Assembly: GCA_023511455.1 (NCBI GenBank)
Contig: JAIMBJ010000003.1
Span: 121,093 to 185,092 of the forward strand
DNA: 64,000 nt
Direction: 5' to 3'
Source of the DNA: Bacillota bacterium
GTDB taxonomy: Bacteria > Armatimonadota > HRBIN16
Under the pieces are notes generated by a model. It was not told the origin of the DNA. It was given only the letters and a program-made list of their open reading frames with translations, and ran no database searches. This document shows positions 8,448 through 16,016 of the stretch, piece after piece (positions within the stretch are counted from its first letter, which is position 1; each line of letters opens with the position of its first letter). Both the position numbers and the translations under genes were made by a program.

Positions 8448-9479
8448 GTGGAAGTCATTCGTGTGGGCGTAGTCGGCGCGGGAGCCAATACCGTTGAAAA
8501 GCATATCCCCAATTTGCAGGCGATAGAGGGTGTGGAGATTGTCAGCGTGTGCAACCGCACGCGCGAGTCTTCGGAGCGTGTCGCCAGGCATTTCAACATC
8601 CCCAAAGTCTACGATAACTGGCGCGAGCTGGTGGACGCGCCCGATACCAATGCCATTGTGATAGGCACGTGGCCCTACATGCACTGTCCTGTGACGCTCG
8701 CCGCCCTGCAGGCAAACAAGCACGTGATGACCGAGGCGCGCCTGGCGATGAACCTGCGGGAGGCCCGGCAGATGCTGGAAGCGGCGAAGATGCGCCCCCA
8801 TCTCGTGGTACAGGTCGTGCCTTCGCCGTTCACACTGAGAGTCGACAACACCATCAAGCGCCTGATCGCGGAGGGGTATCTGGGCGAGGTGCTGGCGATA
8901 GAGGTGCGGGCGGGAGGCACTTTCATCGACCGCGATTCCCCCCTGCACTGGCGGCAGGATTTCGACCTCAGCGGTTTCAACACCATGACGCTGGGCATCT
9001 GGTATGAAGCAGTGATGCGCTGGGTGGGCGAGGCGAAGCGAGTCACCGCTCTTGGCAAGACCTTCGTGCCGATGCGCAGGGATGCTTCGGGCAACCTGAA
9101 GGCGGTGCGTATCCCCGACCATCTGGAGGTGGTGGCGGAGATGGTGTGCGGCGCTATCGCGCATTTTCAGATTTCCGCCGTCACCGGTTTGGCGGGCGGA
9201 CCCGAAGTGTGGCTCTTCGGCAGCGATGGCACGTTGCGCCTTGCAGACGGCAGGCTGTTTGGCGGCAGGCGAGGCGATAGCTCTCTCACCGAAATCCCCA
9301 TTCCTCCCGAAGAAGAGGGCAAATGGCGGGTGGAAGAGGAGTTCGTCAACGCCATCCGCGGCAAGGAGAAGATTAAACTCACCACCTTCGAAGACGGTGT
9401 GAAGTATATGGAGTTCACCGAAGCCGCCATCCGCAGTATGGCGGAAGGCAGGACGGTCGCTATCGGTGACCTGTTATAA
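8448..9479 (+). CDS. Gfo/Idh/MocA family oxidoreductase
   Basis: 343 aa with an N-terminal Rossmann fold (VGVVGAGANTVEKHI, about 6-20) and the C-terminal alpha/beta dimerisation domain. The usual EKP motif is replaced by MTEARLAMN (94-102), so the catalytic Lys equivalent is missing at its usual place. Similar EAR-type variants exist in the family, and the substrate cannot be predicted. The start is GTG at 8448 with GGAGG 9 nt upstream. It follows the transglutaminase gene by 16 bp, probably in the same transcript, without an obvious functional link. Its stop overlaps the TATAAT preceding holA. Confidence 0.85.
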   Translation: MEVIRVGVVGAGANTVEKHIPNLQAIEGVEIVSVCNRTRESSERVARHFNIPKVYDNWRELVDAPDTNAIVIGTWPYMHCPVTLAALQANKHVMTEARLAMNLREARQMLEAAKMRPHLVVQVVPSPFTLRVDNTIKRLIAEGYLGEVLAIEVRAGGTFIDRDSPLHWRQDFDLSGFNTMTLGIWYEAVMRWVGEAKRVTALGKTFVPMRRDASGNLKAVRIPDHLEVVAEMVCGAIAHFQISAVTGLAGGPEVWLFGSDGTLRLADGRLFGGRRGDSSLTEIPIPPEEEGKWRVEEEFVNAIRGKEKIKLTTFEDGVKYMEFTEAAIRSMAEGRTVAIGDLL

Positions 9480-9480
9480 T
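9475..9480 (+). promoter_or_regulatory. Possible -10 element for holA
   Basis: A perfect TATAAT overlaps the stop codon of the oxidoreductase gene and ends 11 bp before the holA ATG. No good -35 is seen. If used, the transcript would start only a few bases before the start codon. Confidence 0.35.
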
Positions 9481-9491
9481 GGCGGGGCAGG

Positions 9492-10604
9492 ATGGCAGTC
9501 AGCGCAACGGATTTCTTGCATCGGGGCGTTGGGAAGACGCCCGCGCGCGTCTATCTGGTGCATGGCAGGGAGGAGGGGCAGAAGCACGTCGTTCTGCAAC
9601 GCCTGCGCGACGAACTGGTTACTGAGGAGTTCGACCGGGCACACCTCGATGCACAGGAGGCAGACCTGTCCACCATCCTTGCCGAGACGATGAGCATTCC
9701 TGCCTTTTCCCCCCGTCGGGTGGTCTTCGTTCGGGGCGTTCAGCACCTCAAAAGCGCGGATATCGATAGCCTCGTGGACGCCATCCCCCGCCTGCCCGAC
9801 AGCACCTGTTTGGTGCTGTACACCCACGCCGAGAGTGAAGAGGAAGACAGGAAGGGAACTGCCGTGCCTGCGAAACTGCTGAACGCTGTGGACAAACAGG
9901 GAGTGGTCATCGAGTGCAAACCCCTGTCCTCGGCGGGTTTTGTGGGCTGGCTGGACGCGCGGCTGAGGGAGTCGGGAAAGGAGATGACTCCTGACGCGAA
10001 GGAACGTTTTACCTTCCTGACCGCTGCCAACACCGCTGCTGCAGAGCCGGAACTGGCAAAGCTGCTGTGGTTTGTGGGCGAGCGGACGGTTATAGGGCGC
10101 GAGGATGTGGAGGCTGTGGTCAGCCGCACGGTCGAGGCGCAGGTGTTCAAGCTCGTGGACGCCATTGCGCTGGGCGATGCGGCGTCGGCGATGCGCTTAC
10201 TGCAGGATGTGCTTTCTTCAGGAGGGCGGGCGGAAGGTGTGGTGCCCCGTCTGATGGTGCTGATCGCCCGCCAGTTTCGCTTATTGTGGCAGATGCGCCT
10301 CCAGATAGAGTATCGTGAGCAGGCGCAACAGTGGTTCCCTTCCGACCCGAATCTGGCGCAGCTGCTTGCCAGACAACGCTTTCTGGAGAAGAGCCTGCGC
10401 GAGCAGGCAAACCGGCTGTCGCTGCAGGAGCTGCAACAGGCCTTTGACCGCCTGCATCAGGCGGATCGTATGCTGAAGGGAATAGACGAAGGGGATAACG
10501 ACGCTCGCAGAGTGTTCGAGCGGCTGGTGGTTGACCTGTGTGGCTTAAAAGCAACCACTACGCGCCGCTCGATGCTGTCTGCTGCTGTGCCAGATATTGG
10601 TTGA
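9492..10604 (+). CDS. holA: DNA polymerase III subunit delta
   Basis: 370 aa, the usual length of HolA (about 340). The order is N-terminal (RVYLVHGREEGQKHVV, 18-33), a lid region, and a C-terminal helical collar domain (about 215-345) with the typical VFKLVDAIALGD and LLWQMR stretches. The N-terminal nucleotide-binding motif is degenerate, as is normal for delta, which opens the beta clamp without hydrolysing ATP. The start ATG at 9492 follows GGGGCAGG closely. The gene converges on rpsT and the two coding ends overlap by 47 bp. HolA-rpsT neighbourhood is common in bacteria and supports both calls. Confidence 0.88.
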   Translation: MAVSATDFLHRGVGKTPARVYLVHGREEGQKHVVLQRLRDELVTEEFDRAHLDAQEADLSTILAETMSIPAFSPRRVVFVRGVQHLKSADIDSLVDAIPRLPDSTCLVLYTHAESEEEDRKGTAVPAKLLNAVDKQGVVIECKPLSSAGFVGWLDARLRESGKEMTPDAKERFTFLTAANTAAAEPELAKLLWFVGERTVIGREDVEAVVSRTVEAQVFKLVDAIALGDAASAMRLLQDVLSSGGRAEGVVPRLMVLIARQFRLLWQMRLQIEYREQAQQWFPSDPNLAQLLARQRFLEKSLREQANRLSLQELQQAFDRLHQADRMLKGIDEGDNDARRVFERLVVDLCGLKATTTRRSMLSAAVPDIG

Positions 10605-10851
10605 CGAAACGCATCAGGCGCGATTTGCGCCGCGCTGCCTGGTTCTTGTGGATGATACCGCGCTCGGCGGTTTTGTCTATCGCACTGCACGCCTGCGCCA
10701 GCGCCTTGCGGATGGCTTCGATATCGCCACTCGCAGCTGCCGCCTTCGCCTTCTTGATGAAAGTCTTCATCGCCGACTTGGCAGACTTGTTGCGCAGGCG
10801 ACGCTTCTCATTGCGCTTAATGTCCTTGATGGACGATTTCAGGTTTGCCAA
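10558..10851 (-). CDS. rpsT: 30S ribosomal protein S20
   Basis: 97 aa and highly basic, with the standard S20 start MANLKSSIKDIKRNEKRR, helical hairpin core and a conserved SRLMRFVNQYL C-terminal region. It binds 16S rRNA early in small-subunit assembly. The start codon is TTG at 10851, placed by the MANLKSS alignment with an upstream GGGGGAGGTC. A UUG start is also used by E. coli rpsT, where it limits translation and matters for autoregulation. It lies 36 bp after tRNA-Cys on the same strand and probably shares its promoter. Its last 47 bp are antisense to the end of holA. Confidence 0.95.
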   Translation of the reverse strand: MANLKSSIKDIKRNEKRRLRNKSAKSAMKTFIKKAKAAAASGDIEAIRKALAQACSAIDKTAERGIIHKNQAARRKSRLMRFVNQYLAQQQTASSGA

Positions 10852-10887
10852 CCTTGCTTCCGACCTCCCCCTTTGAGCAGTAAAAAA

Positions 10888-10963
10888 TGGAGGCGCCGGC
10901 CGGAATCGAACCGGCGAATAGCGGTTTTGCAGACCGCCCCCTTAGCCACTTGGGTACGGCGCC
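10888..10963 (-). tRNA. tRNA-Cys (GCA)
   Basis: Folds as a full cloverleaf of 76 nt on the reverse strand. The acceptor stem is GGCGCCG/CGGCGCC, the anticodon stem GCGGU/ACCGC closes a CUGCAAA loop with anticodon GCA (plus-strand 10928-10930), and the T arm is GCCGG/CCGGC. The terminal CCA is encoded (10888-10890). Confidence 0.95.
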
Positions 10964-10981
10964 TCGCCCTTTTGCAACATC

Positions 10982-11010
10982 ATTATACTGAATCCATCCG
11001 TAATTTGCAA
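10982..11010 (-). promoter_or_regulatory. Promoter of tRNA-Cys (and probably rpsT)
   Basis: On the reverse strand TTGCAA (11005-11010), a 17-bp spacer and TATAAT (10982-10987) lie 18 bp before the tRNA 5' end. Confidence 0.75.
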
Positions 11011-11193
11011 GATGTGCTGAGGGGTTTATGGCTCGGCGGGATCTTCGTGTCCTCCAGGCGGTATCCGGCGAATTATGGGACGCCCCCTGTTCCTCGTTAA
11101 CAGACCTGATAACACAGTGGTAGCATACTGTTCGACGCAGAAAATCGGTCACCAGCGCAAATCCGAACAAGCGGAAGGCAAGGTGTTGTACAA

Positions 11194-11469
11194 ATGGAGA
11201 GCAGTATCGTTATCGACCTCGACCCGGAGACGGCAGCGCGCTTGCGCGAGGAAGCAAAAAGGCGTGGTGTTCCTCTGCCACAGTACATCTCAGACCTTTT
11301 GCGCCACCGGGCGCTTGTAGAGTGGCCGGCAGATGTCTTGCAGCTGGCAGGCACTTGGACCGACTTCCCCGATCCGGAAGAGCTTCGCGCACACCTCACA
11401 CAGGGGGGCGCATGTCAAACACAATCACCTCCTGCTGGCTCTCCAGTAGATGCGCTGTGTGCTCGCTGA
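11194..11469 (+). CDS. Ribbon-helix-helix antitoxin-like protein, no toxin partner
   Basis: 91 aa. Residues 1-38 read as a ribbon-helix-helix DNA-binding module (SSIVIDLDPETAARLREEAK, then PLPQYISDLL). A short linker of the TWTDFPDPEELRAHL type, typical of VapB/CopG-like antitoxins, follows. The last 20 or so residues (TQGGACQTQSPP onward) look unlike the family and run antisense into the methyltransferase gene, so the original end may have been lost. No PIN or RelE toxin follows. The ATG is preceded by a modest GGAAGGCAAGG. The protein is probably an orphan antitoxin or a solitary regulator. Confidence 0.55.
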   Translation: MESSIVIDLDPETAARLREEAKRRGVPLPQYISDLLRHRALVEWPADVLQLAGTWTDFPDPEELRAHLTQGGACQTQSPPAGSPVDALCAR

Positions 11470-12043
11470 AATCTACCCGCCAGCCTGCTTGCTCCATTTT
11501 CACCATAAACTCCCATGCGGTATCGCGCCACGGGTCGGCGAGCCATACGCGCCCGTGTGTGCGAACGCACCTCGTCAGCACGCGGCGCAGGGCGTCGTGG
11601 AGGCGACGCTCGTACAGCACGTCCGCCGCGATGACCACCTCAAAGGGTTCCACCTCGGGAAAGTGTCGCCAGTCGGCGAGCAGGGTGGTAACGCCTGTAA
11701 TGCCGTTCTGCTGCGCATTCCACAGGGCGAACTCCAGCGCATCGGGTTGGTAATCGTTCAAAGTGACCTCCGCCCCCAGCCAGCGCGCCACCAGCCCGCA
11801 CAGCCCGAGCCCAGTGCCCAGTTCCAACACCCGTTTACCCCGAATCTGCTCGCGACGCTCGCACAGAAACTCACACAGCCCCACTGCCGCGTGCCACGGT
11901 ACCGCCCAAAAAGGAATGTCGTCGGCGGAGGTACTTTCGGTAAGCAGGTCATCCACACTGCGCACGGCAGTAATCCGAAACGTTCGCCGGCAGAGTGGGA
12001 TGGACAGGGTATGGGTGGGGTAGCGCAAAATGGCGGATGTCAC
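11396..12043 (-). CDS. Class I SAM methyltransferase (Methyltransf_16-like)
   Basis: 215 aa. The SAM-binding motif I is VLELGTGLGLCGL (about 72-84), then an acidic residue in LNDYQPDAL and the motif IV-like VIAADVLY. This layout matches the METTL21/nicotinamide-N-methyltransferase-like group that methylates protein lysines or small molecules. The W-x-x-P-WHAA motif near residue 50 (FWAVPWHAA) is typical of the group. The start codon overlaps the ABC ATPase stop by 4 bp, so the two are translationally coupled. The 3' end overlaps the antitoxin-like gene. The target is unknown. Confidence 0.75.
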   Translation of the reverse strand: MTSAILRYPTHTLSIPLCRRTFRITAVRSVDDLLTESTSADDIPFWAVPWHAAVGLCEFLCERREQIRGKRVLELGTGLGLCGLVARWLGAEVTLNDYQPDALEFALWNAQQNGITGVTTLLADWRHFPEVEPFEVVIAADVLYERRLHDALRRVLTRCVRTHGRVWLADPWRDTAWEFMVKMEQAGWRVDFSEHTAHLLESQQEVIVFDMRPPV

Positions 12044-13053
12044 CCGACGCGCGCCTCCGGGCTCTGCGTGTTCAGGTGCGCTCTACCGGCGAAGATGTCG
12101 CGGATGACCTCCTCTGCCTCCACCTCGTCGATCACGATATCCACCACCGGCAGTTCGGAAAGCACCTGTGCCGCAATCTGCGTGGTGCGCACGCGAGGAA
12201 CTTCAATCACCGCGCGCAGTTCGTCCATGCTGCACACCGCGCCGAATCGCTCCAGTTGCTCACGGGCAACAGGACGGTCAAAGGTGAGCTTCAGCAGCTT
12301 GCTATCCGAGTACTGCTCCACCAGGGTTTGGAGTGTATTATCGAAGATAATCCGCCCGTGATCGATGATAACCACCCGCTGGCACAGCTCCTGAATATCC
12401 TGCATGTAGTGCGAGGTGAGCAGGATGGTGGTCTTTGCCTGCCGGTTGTACTCTTTCAGGAACTCGCGGATCCGTTTTTGGGACACCACGTCCAGCCCGA
12501 TAGTGGGTTCGTCCAGAAACACCACCTTCGGCGCGTGCAGCAAAGCCGCCAGCAGTTCACATTTCATCCGCTCGCCGAGGCTCATGCGTCGCACCTGCGT
12601 GTGCAGCAGGCGTTTGATGTCCAGCATCTCCGCCAGCTCGTTCACGCGCTGCTCGAAGGTGCGGTCATCCACCTCGTACAGCTCCTTTAGCAGGACGAAG
12701 CTCTCGTAGGCAGGCAAATCCCACCACAACTGCATCTTCTGTCCCATCACGATGGACATCTGTCGCTGGAAGGCGGGCTTGCGCTCCCACGGCACATAGC
12801 CCATGACGGTGGCTTTGCCGGAAGTCGGATAGAGAATGCCCGACAGCATCTTCAGCGTGGTGGTTTTCCCCGCGCCGTTGGGACCGAGAAAGCCGACCAG
12901 CTCCCCTTCCTCAATGGTGAAGGAGACGCCCTGTACCGCGTGAACTTCCACCTTCTGACGGGTAATCAGGCTCCTGATGGCTCCCAGTGTGCCCTGTTCC
13001 CGTTTGTGGGTGACATACGTTTTGGAAAGCCTGTCTACCTCGATAATGGGCAT
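12040..13053 (-). CDS. ABC transporter ATP-binding protein (ABC-2 exporter type)
   Basis: 337 aa. Walker A is GPNGAGKTT (57-65), the signature is MSLGERMK (157-164, a variant of LSGGQ), Walker B is VVFLDEP (177-183) and the H-loop is H215. A C-terminal extension of about 90 residues matches the DrrA/NatA-like ATPases that drive ABC-2 permeases for drugs, sodium or polysaccharide. No permease lies in the window next to it; the only coupled gene is a methyltransferase. The start is ATG at 13053 after GAGGTGTGGT. The permease must be encoded elsewhere, or the ATPase has another role. Confidence 0.88.
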   Translation of the reverse strand: MPIIEVDRLSKTYVTHKREQGTLGAIRSLITRQKVEVHAVQGVSFTIEEGELVGFLGPNGAGKTTTLKMLSGILYPTSGKATVMGYVPWERKPAFQRQMSIVMGQKMQLWWDLPAYESFVLLKELYEVDDRTFEQRVNELAEMLDIKRLLHTQVRRMSLGERMKCELLAALLHAPKVVFLDEPTIGLDVVSQKRIREFLKEYNRQAKTTILLTSHYMQDIQELCQRVVIIDHGRIIFDNTLQTLVEQYSDSKLLKLTFDRPVAREQLERFGAVCSMDELRAVIEVPRVRTTQIAAQVLSELPVVDIVIDEVEAEEVIRDIFAGRAHLNTQSPEARVG

Positions 13054-13079
13054 ACCACACCTCGCATGAGCACCTCTTA

Positions 13080-13109
13080 ATGATACACATCACCACCGTT
13101 GTGTTGCAA
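13080..13109 (-). promoter_or_regulatory. Promoter for the ABC ATPase/methyltransferase pair
   Basis: On the reverse strand TTGCAA (13104-13109), an 18-bp spacer and TATCAT (13080-13085) lie 27 bp before the ATPase start. Confidence 0.6.
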
Positions 13110-13150
13110 GGGAGGGATGAGGCGTTCATAAATCCACCAAAGGCGTGCGG

Positions 13151-13176
13151 CAGGGCGAGGCTCCAAGCTGAGCCGT
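13151..13176. repeat. Dispersed GCGAGGCTCC element, copy 1
   Basis: CAGGGCGAGGCTCC at 13151-13164 followed by GCTGAGCCGTC. The same wording recurs near 57.9-58.0 kb and 63.2 kb. This copy lies in the spacer upstream of the pilin promoter. Confidence 0.6.
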
Positions 13177-13197
13177 CAAATGCCCCCACAAGAATAC

Positions 13198-13226
13198 TTG
13201 ACATGCTTGTCACAACGTTATATAAT
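13198..13226 (+). promoter_or_regulatory. Perfect consensus sigma-70 promoter of the pilin gene
   Basis: TTGACA (13198-13203), exactly 17 bp, then TATAAT (13221-13226). Transcription from here would give an untranslated leader of about 110 nt before the pilin start. Confidence 0.85.
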
Positions 13227-13262
13227 ATAGGTAATCATCAGGCAGGGAGGTGATGTTACCTA

Positions 13263-13284
13263 CTTAAACAGACGTTTTTGTTTA
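13263..13284 (+). promoter_or_regulatory. Hairpin in the pilin mRNA leader
   Basis: A 7-bp inverted repeat TTAAACA/TGTTTAA encloses GACGTTTT in the AT-rich leader. It could be an operator or an mRNA-stability hairpin; no known riboswitch is recognised. Confidence 0.35.
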
Positions 13285-13345
13285 AATACCTCTTGAGTGT
13301 TCGCGACAGGAAAACCAACTACGAAAAACAAAAGGAGGGTGACAC

Positions 13346-14350
13346 ATGAAACGACAAGCCTTTACGCTCATCGAGCTGCTGGTAGTCATCGCGATTATCG
13401 CGATACTGGCAGCCATCCTGTTCCCGGTGTTCGCACAAGCTCGGGAGAAGGCGCGGCAGGCAACCTGCACCAGCAACATGAAGCAAATCGCGACCGCATG
13501 GCTCATGTATTCGCAGGACTACGATGAGACAGGCTCACCGATGTGGGTGAAGAGTAACCTGCGTACAGGCTGTGGCGGTTCCGGGGACCTGATAAACCCC
13601 AATTTCCGCGCTCCCTATTCTGGCACACCGTGGGGACAGTACTGGCCTGACCTCATTTACCCCTACGTCAAGGCAGGGCGCGCGGCAAATTATGATGCTG
13701 CTGGCAATCCCATCTCGAAGGGCAACCGCGCAGTGTTCACCTGTCCTTCTGGGGACTCTCGCCTGACTATACCCGGCGGCACCAGCGGGTGGGGGTCACT
13801 GACTTATGGCATCAACCAGAGCTACGTCAACTATGACCCCATTAATCCCGAAAGCGCGTGGAACGCACCAGGCGGGGGGCCCGACTTCCTGTGCGGGCAG
13901 GACCCCGGCTGCCAGAGCTGGGGTTGGGGCTGTTCGAAGGGCGCCACCATCGCCAAGCTCACCAACCCTGCTGACACCATTATGTTTATGGAAGGTCTTG
14001 TCGGTGCAGGACCCGGCTGGTTCGGTGGCTGCTGCAGCCTGGACAACTACCCGGGCACGCGCGAGACGGTGATGGCTGGTATGGCTGCTGCCTATCCGGC
14101 GGAGGGTGGCTTCCCTGCTGGCTATCATCCCAACCGTCCCCTGAAGCGGCAGCGGCTGGACGGTGTGGGCAGCTTCTGGGACTATGCTAGCGGCACCCTC
14201 AACGATGACGGTACGGTGATGCCAGTGCCTCTGTCCAACGACCGCGTGCTGTACGTGCATAACGGCGTGGCGAACTTCGTCTTTGCCGACGGGCACGTGA
14301 AGGCGCAGCGCGTGACTTACATGCGACAACACACTGCGTCGTCTCATTAA
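13346..14350 (+). CDS. Prepilin-type N-methylation protein with H-X9-DG motif
   Basis: 334 aa. A class III/type IV prepilin leader is cut by a prepilin peptidase between A5 and F6 ([18 protein letters not shown]), with the glutamate at position 5 of the mature chain. The hydrophobic helix is followed by a Gly/Pro/Cys-rich globular domain and ends in the H-X9-DG motif (H305, D315-G316). This family is massively expanded in Planctomycetota, Verrucomicrobiota and Armatimonadota and is exported as pseudopilin-like surface protein. AAAGGAGGG 8 nt ahead of the ATG and the consensus promoter suggest strong expression. No pilus assembly genes are nearby. Confidence 0.92.
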   Translation: MKRQAFTLIELLVVIAIIAILAAILFPVFAQAREKARQATCTSNMKQIATAWLMYSQDYDETGSPMWVKSNLRTGCGGSGDLINPNFRAPYSGTPWGQYWPDLIYPYVKAGRAANYDAAGNPISKGNRAVFTCPSGDSRLTIPGGTSGWGSLTYGINQSYVNYDPINPESAWNAPGGGPDFLCGQDPGCQSWGWGCSKGATIAKLTNPADTIMFMEGLVGAGPGWFGGCCSLDNYPGTRETVMAGMAAAYPAEGGFPAGYHPNRPLKRQRLDGVGSFWDYASGTLNDDGTVMPVPLSNDRVLYVHNGVANFVFADGHVKAQRVTYMRQHTASSH

Positions 14351-14359
14351 AGGTCATTT

Positions 14360-14387
14360 GCGGGATGGCGACCAGTCGCCATCCCGC
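14360..14387 (+). terminator. Strong hairpin after the pilin gene
   Basis: GCGGGATGGCGAC and GTCGCCATCCCGC form a 12-13 bp perfect stem with a 2-4 nt loop, starting 10 bp after the pilin stop. No U-tract follows. It may act as a processing or attenuation hairpin that separates pilin expression from the next gene. Confidence 0.6.
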
Positions 14388-14406
14388 CGGACAGGAGGTG
14401 GACAAG

Positions 14407-14700
14407 GTGCCGCAAGTGATTCGCAAAGACCAGCAGTCCAAGCTACAGCGGGAAGTCTCTCCACCAGTGATTATCTTAGCGGCGGTGGTGTTGCTGGTGT
14501 TACTGGTCTTCCTGTTTGACCGCTTTGTCACGCCAATCGTGCCCCGGCGGCAAATGAGCGAACAGGAGGCGTGGGAGAAGCGGCTAAAAGAGATGCAGCA
14601 AGCCATGCCACAAGGCGGATGGGCGTCACCTGCGCCGGGCATGCCGCCGGTGTATGTGCCTCCTGCTGGACAGCCGGTGAACACGCCACCGCCTCGTTAG
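14407..14700 (+). CDS. Small single-span membrane protein, Pro-rich tail
   Basis: 97 aa from the GTG at 14407, chosen because AGGAGG (14393-14398) is 8 nt upstream; the in-frame ATG at 14365 lies inside a stable hairpin. One membrane helix (about residues 19-40, PPVIILAAVVLLVLLVFLF) follows a charged N-terminus. A helical stretch (EQEAWEKRLKEMQQAM) and a Pro/Gly-rich tail come after it. No family recognised. It sits directly after the pilin gene and may be co-transcribed. It could be an accessory envelope protein; function unknown. Confidence 0.6.
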   Translation: MPQVIRKDQQSKLQREVSPPVIILAAVVLLVLLVFLFDRFVTPIVPRRQMSEQEAWEKRLKEMQQAMPQGGWASPAPGMPPVYVPPAGQPVNTPPPR

Positions 14701-14707
14701 CGAAAAG

Positions 14708-14735
14708 AAGTGGGGCAGGTAAGCCTGTTCCACTT
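14708..14735. terminator. Bidirectional terminator between convergent genes
   Basis: A 12-bp stem (two G-U pairs) AAGTGGGGCAGG/CCTGTTCCACTT with loop TAAG. On the reverse strand it is followed by CTTTTC, so it best serves the ankyrin gene. Confidence 0.6.
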
Positions 14736-14739
14736 CCTG

Positions 14740-15405
14740 CTATTCCTTTGCGCCTGCTTTCAGCAGCAGTTGCTCCGCTTCCTTGCGGTTATACTTGCGT
14801 GCAAGCGCAAGCGGTGTATCCCCACCATTTGTCTTCACGTCCACCCTGGCACCCTTTTTGAGCAGCAGTTCAACCACCTTTGGCTCGCCGAACATTGCCG
14901 CCAGGGTCAGCGGCGTCTCTCCGAAGTTGTTGGTGGCGTTCACATCCGCCCCGCGCTCGATGAGCAGGATGGCAATCTCTCGCTCGTTGTCGGAAAGAGC
15001 ATACATCAGTGGAGTTCTGCCGTTGGAGTCGCTGGCGTTGATGTCTGCCCCTTTGTCCAGAAGGGCAACCAGCACCTCGCTCTGCGCCCGCTGACGGGGA
15101 TTAGCCGCCATCATTAACGCAGTCACACCGTACTTGTCGGCGGCGTTCACATCTGCCCCGCGCTCCAGCAAGAGCTGTACGACCGGTAGTGAGCCGTTCA
15201 TGGCTGCCCAGATGAGAGGGGTCTTGCCATGTTCATCGCGGGCGTTCGGGCTAATACCTCGGTCTAACAGAGCGCGGATAGTATCCACGTCACCCCGTGC
15301 GGCGGCCAGGAATATCTCTCTCTCACCCTGTCTGCGTGAAATACCCCAGAGAAGGACTGCCGCGACCACCACTACACCGATTATCACTGCGACCGTGCGC
15401 CACAT
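14740..15405 (-). CDS. Membrane-anchored ankyrin repeat protein
   Basis: 221 aa. An N-terminal membrane helix (about 5-21) is followed by five to six ankyrin repeats of about 33 residues from residue 27 to the end, with clear TPL-x-x-A and LLL-x-x-GADVNA turns at 61, 95, 131, 164 and 197. Ankyrin repeats bind proteins; the partner is unknown. GGGAGGAAGGC precedes the ATG. It is the last gene of a reverse-strand run (propeller, lipoprotein, phosphatase, ankyrin), 44 bp after the phosphatase gene. With its N-terminal anchor and no signal-peptidase site, the repeats probably face the periplasm. Confidence 0.85.
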   Translation of the reverse strand: MWRTVAVIIGVVVVAAVLLWGISRRQGEREIFLAAARGDVDTIRALLDRGISPNARDEHGKTPLIWAAMNGSLPVVQLLLERGADVNAADKYGVTALMMAANPRQRAQSEVLVALLDKGADINASDSNGRTPLMYALSDNEREIAILLIERGADVNATNNFGETPLTLAAMFGEPKVVELLLKKGARVDVKTNGGDTPLALARKYNRKEAEQLLLKAGAKE

Positions 15406-15449
15406 GCCTTCCTCCCGTTCGCGATTTGCGATGATAAACCGTTCGATAC

Positions 15450-15977
15450 TCAGGTAATCATGTCCTTGCTGAGGTGTCCGGTGAAATTGGTATATCGCAC
15501 ACGCAACACGCTGTGTTCATCCCACTCCAGCAGGGTGATGGCACCGTTGAAGTGGGTGAAGCGGGTGTGGGGGGTGGTTCCGGTAAAGGCGCATACCAGC
15601 CGCGAGCCGAATGTGCCATGCGTGACGATGACGATATTGTTCTCTTCCCGCACACCGAAGCGTCGGAGTACCTCTTTGGCTACGCGCTGTGCGCGCTCCC
15701 ACATCTGCTCGCGTGTTTCCAGCTCTTCCTCGTATTCGCGCAGGTCGTCCCAGGTCTCCGGTTCCAGTTCCAGCACCTGTGCGAGAATGGCTGCGCTCTG
15801 CTGTGCCCGCAGCAGCGGCGAGGTGAAAAGCCAGTGCATGGCGCCGGGCTCTTCCGCCAGCCATTTGGCGACCCGCTTCATCTGCCTGCGCCCCAGTGGG
15901 GTTAGAGGCGGATCGTCCAGAAGCGTGTGCCCCGCGTTGTTGGTGGACTGCCCATGTCGGATAATGTAGATGCGCAT
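15450..15977 (-). CDS. Histidine phosphatase superfamily protein
   Basis: 175 aa with the catalytic RHG motif (R7-H8-G9, IIRHGQSTNN), R57 (SPLLRAQQSA) and the second catalytic histidine H120 (VTHGTFG). The family includes phosphoglycerate mutases, alpha-ribazole phosphatase (CobC) and broad phosphatases. There are no cobalamin genes around, so a specific substrate cannot be given. The start ATG follows GGTGGAGCG. It lies 39 bp after the lipoprotein gene, probably in the same transcript. Cytoplasmic, as there is no signal peptide. Confidence 0.88.
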   Translation of the reverse strand: MRIYIIRHGQSTNNAGHTLLDDPPLTPLGRRQMKRVAKWLAEEPGAMHWLFTSPLLRAQQSAAILAQVLELEPETWDDLREYEEELETREQMWERAQRVAKEVLRRFGVREENNIVIVTHGTFGSRLVCAFTGTTPHTRFTHFNGAITLLEWDEHSVLRVRYTNFTGHLSKDMIT

Positions 15978-16016
15978 CGCTCCACCCTATTCGCTGTCTA
16001 TACCTCACTTTCCTGT

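Noticed and set aside
13233..13345. A riboswitch in the pilin leader
   Set aside because: Only a single AT-rich hairpin is seen; no known aptamer core is recognisable.
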